NCBI GenBank assembly: GCA_041741155.1
Contig: JBGSKO010000133.1
Location: 1-10,542, forward strand
DNA from: M3007 sp041741155
Lineage (GTDB): Bacteria > Bacteroidota > Bacteroidia > Chitinophagales > Saprospiraceae
Direction of reading: 5' to 3'
Length of the DNA stretch: 10,542 nucleotides
Below, in pieces: positions 6,981 through 10,542 of this stretch. Made by a program: the position numbers and the translations under genes. The stretch's first letter is position 1; every line of letters starts with the position of its first letter. The notes below the pieces were generated by a model, which was not told the origin of the DNA, made no database searches, and was given only the letters and a program-made list of their open reading frames with translations.

Positions 6981-9104
6981 ATGAGCCGCATCGAACAATT
7001 TCAGTACGACAACCGCATTGTGCGGGCCTTTGGGATGGCCTCTTTTATTTTCGGGATTGTCGGGATGCTGGTAGGCTTGATTCTCGCCTTCCAGTTGATT
7101 TTTCCCGAACTAAACCTGAGCCAATACGGTATTTCCTACACCACGTTTGGGCGTTTACGCCCGCTACACACCAACGCGGTGATTTTTGCCTTTGTAGGCA
7201 ATGGCCTCTTTATGGGCATTTATTATTCGCTTCAAAGACTGCTAAAAGCCAGGATGTTCAGCGATACCTTGTCGTGGGTACACTTCTGGGGTTGGCAAGT
7301 GGTTATCCTGTGCGCCGCTATTTCGCTGCCCATGGGGCTTACGACGAGCAGCGAGTACGCCGAATTGTCCTGGCCGATTGACCTGCTGATCACCCTCGTT
7401 TGGGTGGTTTTCGGGATCAATATGTTTGGCACCATTCTCAAACGTCGGGAAGACCACCTGTATGTGGCCATCTGGTTTTACATCGCCACCTGGATCACGG
7501 TCGCCGTGCTGCACATTGTACGGAGTTTTGAATTGCCCTACTCGATGTTTGGCAGTTATCCGGTTTTTGCCGGCGTGCAAGACGCGCTGGTGCAGTGGTG
7601 GTACGGGCACAACGCCGTGGCGTTCTTCCTGACCACGCCCTACCTCGGCATGATGTACTACTTTTTGCCGAAGGCGGCCAACCGTCCGGTATACTCGTAC
7701 AAATTATCCATTATCCACTTTTGGGCACTCATTTTCATCTATATCTGGGCAGGACCGCACCACTTGCTGTACTCGTCCATGCCCGACTGGGTACAATCGC
7801 TTGGCACAGTGTTTTCCATCATGCTGATCGCACCGTCCTGGGGCGGTATGCTCAACGGCCTGCTTACCCTGCGCGGTGCGTGGGACCGTGTGCGGCAAGA
7901 CCCCGTGCTGAAATTTTTCGTGGTGGCCGTCACTGCTTACGGTATGGCCACGTTTGAAGGCCCGATGCTTTCCATCAAAAGCCTGAACGCGATTAGCCAC
8001 TTCACCGACTGGACGATTGCCCACGTACACGTAGGCGCGCTCGGCTGGAACGGTTTCCTGACGTTTGGCGCCCTATACTGGCTGTGGCCGCGGATGTACC
8101 GCACCCAACTGTATTCGGTCAAGTTGGCCAATATCCACTTTTGGGTGGGCACGCTGGGTATCATTTTCTATGCGGTTCCGATGTACTGGGCCGGGTGGGC
8201 GCAAAGCCTGATGTGGAAAGAGTTTACGCCACAAGGCACGCTTGCCTGGGGTAACTTCCTGGACACGGTCACACAGATTATACCCATGTATGCCATTCGT
8301 TCCTTTGGCGGTACCCTGTTCTTTGTAGGTACGATCATTGGGGTTTATAATCTGGCAAAAACGGCTGGTCAAGGCAATTTCCTGGCCAACGAAGCCGCCG
8401 AAGCTCCTGCCCGCGAACCACACGTAAAAGCTGCCGGCGACCACTGGCACAAATGGATCGAAGGCCGTCCGATACAAATGTTGCTTCTGAGCGCCGTTTT
8501 AATCTCCATTGGAGGTATCGTACAAATCATGCCGATGGTGTTTGTCGAAAGCCAGGTTCCAAAAATTTCTACAGTCACACCATATACACCGCTGGAACTT
8601 ACCGGTCGTGATCTCTACATCCGCGAAGGATGTGTGGGGTGCCACTCGCAGCAAGTACGGCCGTTCCGCAGTGAAACGGAACGCTACGGCGAATACTCCA
8701 AGTCGGGCGAATACATCTTCGACCGTCCATTCCTCTGGGGTAGCAAGCGTACCGGTCCGGACCTCCAGCGGGAGGGCGGAAAGTACCCCGACAGCTGGCA
8801 CTACAACCACATGATAGACCCGCGCACGATGTCGCCCGGATCCATCATGCCGCAATACCCGCACCTGGCCGACGACGAGCTTGACCTGAGCCTCTTGCCT
8901 GCCAAAATCAAAGCCCTGCGCAAACTTGGAACACCGTACCCCGAAGGATTCGAGGATCGTGCGATAGCTGATGCGCAAGCGCAAGCCAAAAAGATTGCGG
9001 ATAAACTGAAATCAGAAGGTGTAAAAGACGACGGCATGGAGACCAAAGAAATGATGGCCATCATCGCTTACCTCCAGCGCATCGGAACAGATATAAAGAA
9101 ATAG
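6981..9104 (+). CDS. ccoNO: Fused CcoN-CcoO subunit of cbb3-type cytochrome c oxidase
   Basis: 707 residues. The CcoN part (1 to about 465) is the multi-spanning catalytic subunit that reduces O2 to water. Low-spin haem b ligands are H63 ('RPLHTNA') and H350, the haem b3 ligand is H348 ('WTIAHVHVG'), and Cu(B) ligands are H210 ('WWYGHNAV'), H260 and H261 ('AGPHHLLY'). Y254, six residues before H260, is the helix-VII tyrosine that crosslinks to a Cu(B) histidine in this family. After a hydrophilic linker (about 466-495), the CcoO part has one membrane helix (about 498-522), a haem c site C551-V-G-C554-H555, 'FLWGSKRTGPDL', and M623 in 'SIMPQYP' as probable axial ligand. In proteobacteria these are two genes; the fusion is known in Bacteroidota. 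No frameshift or stop lies at the junction. All redox ligands are present, so the enzyme should work. The ccoQ start follows 3 bp after the stop. Confidence 0.97.
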   Translation: MSRIEQFQYDNRIVRAFGMASFIFGIVGMLVGLILAFQLIFPELNLSQYGISYTTFGRLRPLHTNAVIFAFVGNGLFMGIYYSLQRLLKARMFSDTLSWVHFWGWQVVILCAAISLPMGLTTSSEYAELSWPIDLLITLVWVVFGINMFGTILKRREDHLYVAIWFYIATWITVAVLHIVRSFELPYSMFGSYPVFAGVQDALVQWWYGHNAVAFFLTTPYLGMMYYFLPKAANRPVYSYKLSIIHFWALIFIYIWAGPHHLLYSSMPDWVQSLGTVFSIMLIAPSWGGMLNGLLTLRGAWDRVRQDPVLKFFVVAVTAYGMATFEGPMLSIKSLNAISHFTDWTIAHVHVGALGWNGFLTFGALYWLWPRMYRTQLYSVKLANIHFWVGTLGIIFYAVPMYWAGWAQSLMWKEFTPQGTLAWGNFLDTVTQIIPMYAIRSFGGTLFFVGTIIGVYNLAKTAGQGNFLANEAAEAPAREPHVKAAGDHWHKWIEGRPIQMLLLSAVLISIGGIVQIMPMVFVESQVPKISTVTPYTPLELTGRDLYIREGCVGCHSQQVRPFRSETERYGEYSKSGEYIFDRPFLWGSKRTGPDLQREGGKYPDSWHYNHMIDPRTMSPGSIMPQYPHLADDELDLSLLPAKIKALRKLGTPYPEGFEDRAIADAQAQAKKIADKLKSEGVKDDGMETKEMMAIIAYLQRIGTDIKK

Positions 9105-9107
9105 GCC

Positions 9108-9266
9108 ATGTATAAATATTTGCTTCAATCCGTAGAGGGCATCCAGTGGTTTGGCATCATAGCCTTGCTGATTTTTTTTGGCACGTTCATGTTTGCTGTG
9201 GTACGTGTATTTTTCAGCAAGAAGAACAACTGGGAGGCCGAATCGCGGCTTCCGCTGGATGATTAG
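9108..9266 (+). CDS. ccoQ: CcoQ/FixQ-like small subunit of cbb3 oxidase
   Basis: 52 residues, opening 'MYKYLLQSVEGIQWFG', with one membrane helix (about 14-36) followed by a basic then acidic tail ('SKKNNWEAE', ending 'PLDD'). This is the size and layout of CcoQ, which stabilises the association of CcoP with the core in other bacteria. It starts 3 bp after the ccoNO stop and ends 40 bp before ccoP, the standard position. Sequence conservation in this family is low, so the call rests on position, length and topology together. Confidence 0.85.
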   Translation: MYKYLLQSVEGIQWFGIIALLIFFGTFMFAVVRVFFSKKNNWEAESRLPLDD

Positions 9267-9271
9267 AAAAC

Positions 9272-9306
9272 TCGCAATTCGTAAATCGTAAATTGAAAAT
9301 CGAAAG
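9272..9306 (+). repeat. Five-unit degenerate 7-bp repeat abutting the ccoP start
   Basis: The gap between ccoQ and ccoP reads as five consecutive heptamers: TCGCAAT, TCGTAAA, TCGTAAA, TTGAAAA and TCGAAAG. The last ends at the base before the ccoP ATG. The run is A-rich and lacks a Shine-Dalgarno sequence, as is normal for Bacteroidota starts. Confidence 0.75.
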
Positions 9307-10263
9307 ATGAAATTCGCCAAATATCTTTTCACATTGCTCCTGCTGGGTTTTGCGGCCACTGCTTGGAGTCAGGCGGCAACCACTGCACCCGCCGATACTG
9401 CTAATCAGCTGCCGCAAATCATGGCGTATGTTCTGACCATTGCCGGGGCCGTATTGTTCATTGCGGCGATGATCTTTGTAGTGAAGGTCAACCAGTTCCT
9501 GTACAAGCGGGTGCTGGACCTGGAGGCTTCCAAATCGGGCGTTACGCTGCCTTCGGAACAAGCGGAGTTGGCCAAACAGGCCTCCGAAAGTTTCTGGGAC
9601 AGGATGCGCAAAAAGTACTGGGAAGACGCGGTACCCATTGAGCGCGAGGGCGAAATCATATCGCACCACGACTTCGACGGCATCCGTGAACTGGACAACC
9701 GCTTGCCGCCATGGTGGGTTAATATGTTCATCCTTACTATTATCTGGGCAGTAGGCTATATGTTCTACTACCACTGGGGAGGAGATGGACCGTCGTCCAT
9801 AGAGGAATACAATATGGAAATGGAACAGGCCAAGAAACAGCAAGCCGTTGCATTGGCAGGCATGGCCAACGCGGTGGACGAATCCAACGTGACCGCACTC
9901 ACGGAGAGTGGAGCACTGGGCGAAGGACAACTCATTTTCAAAAATGTTTGTGCTGCTTGCCACGGTCAGGGCGGCGAAGGTCTGATTGGTCCGAACATGA
10001 CCGATACGTACTGGATTCACGGTGGTGGCATCAAGAACGTATTCAAAGTGATCAAATACGGTGTGCCGGAAAAAGGTATGATTTCGTGGCAGAGCCAGCT
10101 CTCGCCCAGCGATATGCAAAAGGTAGCATCGTATATCCTGACGTTGGAGGGTACGAATCCACCCAATCAGAAGGAACCACAAGGGACGATTTGGCAAGAG
10201 GAAGCAGCTGCGCCGGCAGATACTATCCCGGCGGCGGAGGCTCCTGCAGCAACAGGTAAATAA
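9307..10263 (+). CDS. ccoP: CcoP, mono-haem cytochrome c subunit of cbb3 oxidase
   Basis: 318 residues. A signal-peptide-like segment (1 to about 22, ending 'AWSQ') precedes two membrane helices (about 38-60 and 138-156). Between them is the CcoP N-terminal motif 'HDFDGIRELDNRLPPWW' (H121 to W137), which would face the cytoplasm. After helix 2 comes a charged linker, then one cytochrome c domain (about 203-282) with C215-A-A-C218-H219 and probable axial M258 ('KGMISW'). The last 35 residues are A/P/E-rich. CcoP passes electrons from soluble or membrane cytochromes to CcoO. The classical proteobacterial protein has two CXXCH sites; only one exists here, and the length does not suggest a lost domain within the window. 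It is the last complete gene of the operon. Confidence 0.93.
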   Translation: MKFAKYLFTLLLLGFAATAWSQAATTAPADTANQLPQIMAYVLTIAGAVLFIAAMIFVVKVNQFLYKRVLDLEASKSGVTLPSEQAELAKQASESFWDRMRKKYWEDAVPIEREGEIISHHDFDGIRELDNRLPPWWVNMFILTIIWAVGYMFYYHWGGDGPSSIEEYNMEMEQAKKQQAVALAGMANAVDESNVTALTESGALGEGQLIFKNVCAACHGQGGEGLIGPNMTDTYWIHGGGIKNVFKVIKYGVPEKGMISWQSQLSPSDMQKVASYILTLEGTNPPNQKEPQGTIWQEEAAAPADTIPAAEAPAATGK

Positions 10264-10274
10264 GTTTCCGAGCC

Positions 10275-10297
10275 ATTGTTGGCTTTGCACCAACAAT
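10275..10297 (+). other. Small hairpin after ccoP
   Basis: ATTGTTGG (10275-10282) pairs perfectly with CCAACAAT (10290-10297) around a 7-base loop, 12 bp after the ccoP stop. No T tract follows, so it does not look like a standard intrinsic terminator. It could protect the 3' end of the mRNA or act as a weak pause or attenuation site. Confidence 0.6.
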
Positions 10298-10298
10298 A

Positions 10299-10403
10299 GC
10301 GGCGGAGCTCAGTTCCAAACGAATGCCGACAAAACTGTTTCCAACTGCCGACAGGTGGATGGATGCACAAAGTGCGGGTCGGGTTGGCATCGGGCTCCGC
10401 CGC
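10299..10403. other. Structured GC-rich intergenic element bounded by a 10-bp inverted repeat
   Basis: GCGGCGGAGC (10299-10308) and GCTCCGCCGC (10394-10403) are perfect inverted copies. Just inside, CGAATGCC (10320-10327) pairs with GGCATCG (10386-10392) with one bulged A. Further in, GCAC (10365-10368) and GTGC (10372-10375) form a 3-base-loop hairpin, and TGCCGACA occurs twice as a direct repeat (10324-10331, 10346-10353). I find no convincing coding frame here. It may be a structured 3' UTR, a small RNA or a short mobile repeat; the sequence alone does not decide. Confidence 0.55.
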
Positions 10404-10465
10404 AGGGCAGACGCATCGCGGATTTTCGTCATGTAACTGATCGTCATTAAACCCTATTAGCCATG

Positions 10466-10486
10466 TACCTTTGAAGTTCAAAGGTA
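10466..10486 (+). promoter_or_regulatory. TACCTTTG -7 element within a 9-bp palindrome
   Basis: TACCTTTG (10466-10473) is an exact TAnnTTTG match, ending 17 bp before an ATG at 10491. The same bases form half of a perfect 9-bp inverted repeat (10466-10474 with 10478-10486, 3-base spacer), so the minus strand carries the same element. No TTG at the expected -33 distance was found, which weakens the promoter call. The palindrome could instead be an operator. Confidence 0.45.
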
Positions 10487-10490
10487 AAAA

Positions 10491-10542
10491 ATGGAATCAA
10501 AAAACGGTTGTCATCTGCTACTTGAATCATTTGAATCACTGG
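10491..10542 (+). CDS. Start of an unidentified coding frame, cut by the window end
   Basis: An ATG at 10491 opens 17 codons ('MESKNGCHLLLESFESL') with no stop before the window ends. The start sits at a plausible distance from the TACCTTTG element and follows an A-rich stretch. Seventeen residues are too few to identify. By operon order in Bacteroidota the next gene might be ccoG, but the visible residues neither support nor exclude this, and the 227-bp gap after ccoP argues for a separate transcript. Confidence 0.4.
   Translation, partial: MESKNGCHLLLESFESL

Noticed and set aside
9214..10296. 360-residue minus-strand open frame
   Set aside because: Antisense to ccoP, whose identity is secure; the frame is open by base composition and has no domain features.
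10275..10297. Intrinsic terminator for the cbb3 operon
   Set aside because: The hairpin is real, but no T run follows on the plus strand, so it was listed only as a hairpin.
10167..10481. 104-residue minus-strand open frame over the post-ccoP gap
   Set aside because: Overlaps the ccoP end and the structured element; cysteine- and arginine-rich without a recognisable fold.

Overview
The window looks like a piece of a Bacteroidota chromosome, most likely from the Saprospiria/Chitinophagia part of the phylum. The lineage is inferred from three things. The first is a giant cysteine-rich surface protein built of HYR-like modules and ending in a type IX secretion (T9SS) sorting domain. The second is a cbb3 oxidase operon with ccoN and ccoO fused and a mono-haem CcoP. 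The third is promoter-like sites of the Bacteroidota form (TTG ... TAnnTTTG). I could not run any database search, so all family names rest on motif recognition.

Layout. Positions 1-3909 (+) are the C-terminal 1302 codons of a modular extracellular protein whose start lies left of the window. It ends in a strong two-way terminator (3931-3974) shared with a convergent minus-strand pair. That pair reads from a promoter near 6574-6607: a TIR-domain protein with one membrane segment (5687-6433), then, 15 bp later, a secreted serine hydrolase of the class C beta-lactamase/penicillin-binding-protein fold (3995-5671). The 329-bp divergent region (6434-6762) holds an AACC-phased repeat just before the TIR start, the minus-strand promoter, and a near-consensus FNR-type site (6672-6685) in front of the oxidase genes.

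Positions 6763-10263 (+) are a compact cbb3-type cytochrome c oxidase operon: ccoS (assembly), ccoNO (catalytic subunit fused to its mono-haem cytochrome), ccoQ (52 residues, easily missed) and ccoP. The products would form a high-affinity terminal oxidase in the inner membrane, and the FNR-like box fits induction when oxygen is low. The visible complex would carry two c-type haems rather than the three of the classical proteobacterial enzyme. After ccoP lies 227 bp without a gene. It contains a small hairpin, a roughly 105-bp element bounded by a perfect 10-bp inverted repeat, and a symmetric TACCTTTG promoter-like site leading into an open frame cut off by the window end.

No clearly new multi-gene system is evident. 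The points most worth a second look are the TIR-membrane protein/serine hydrolase pair, the structured element after ccoP, the 7-bp phased repeats abutting two start codons, and the almost purely synonymous divergence between tandem protein modules.
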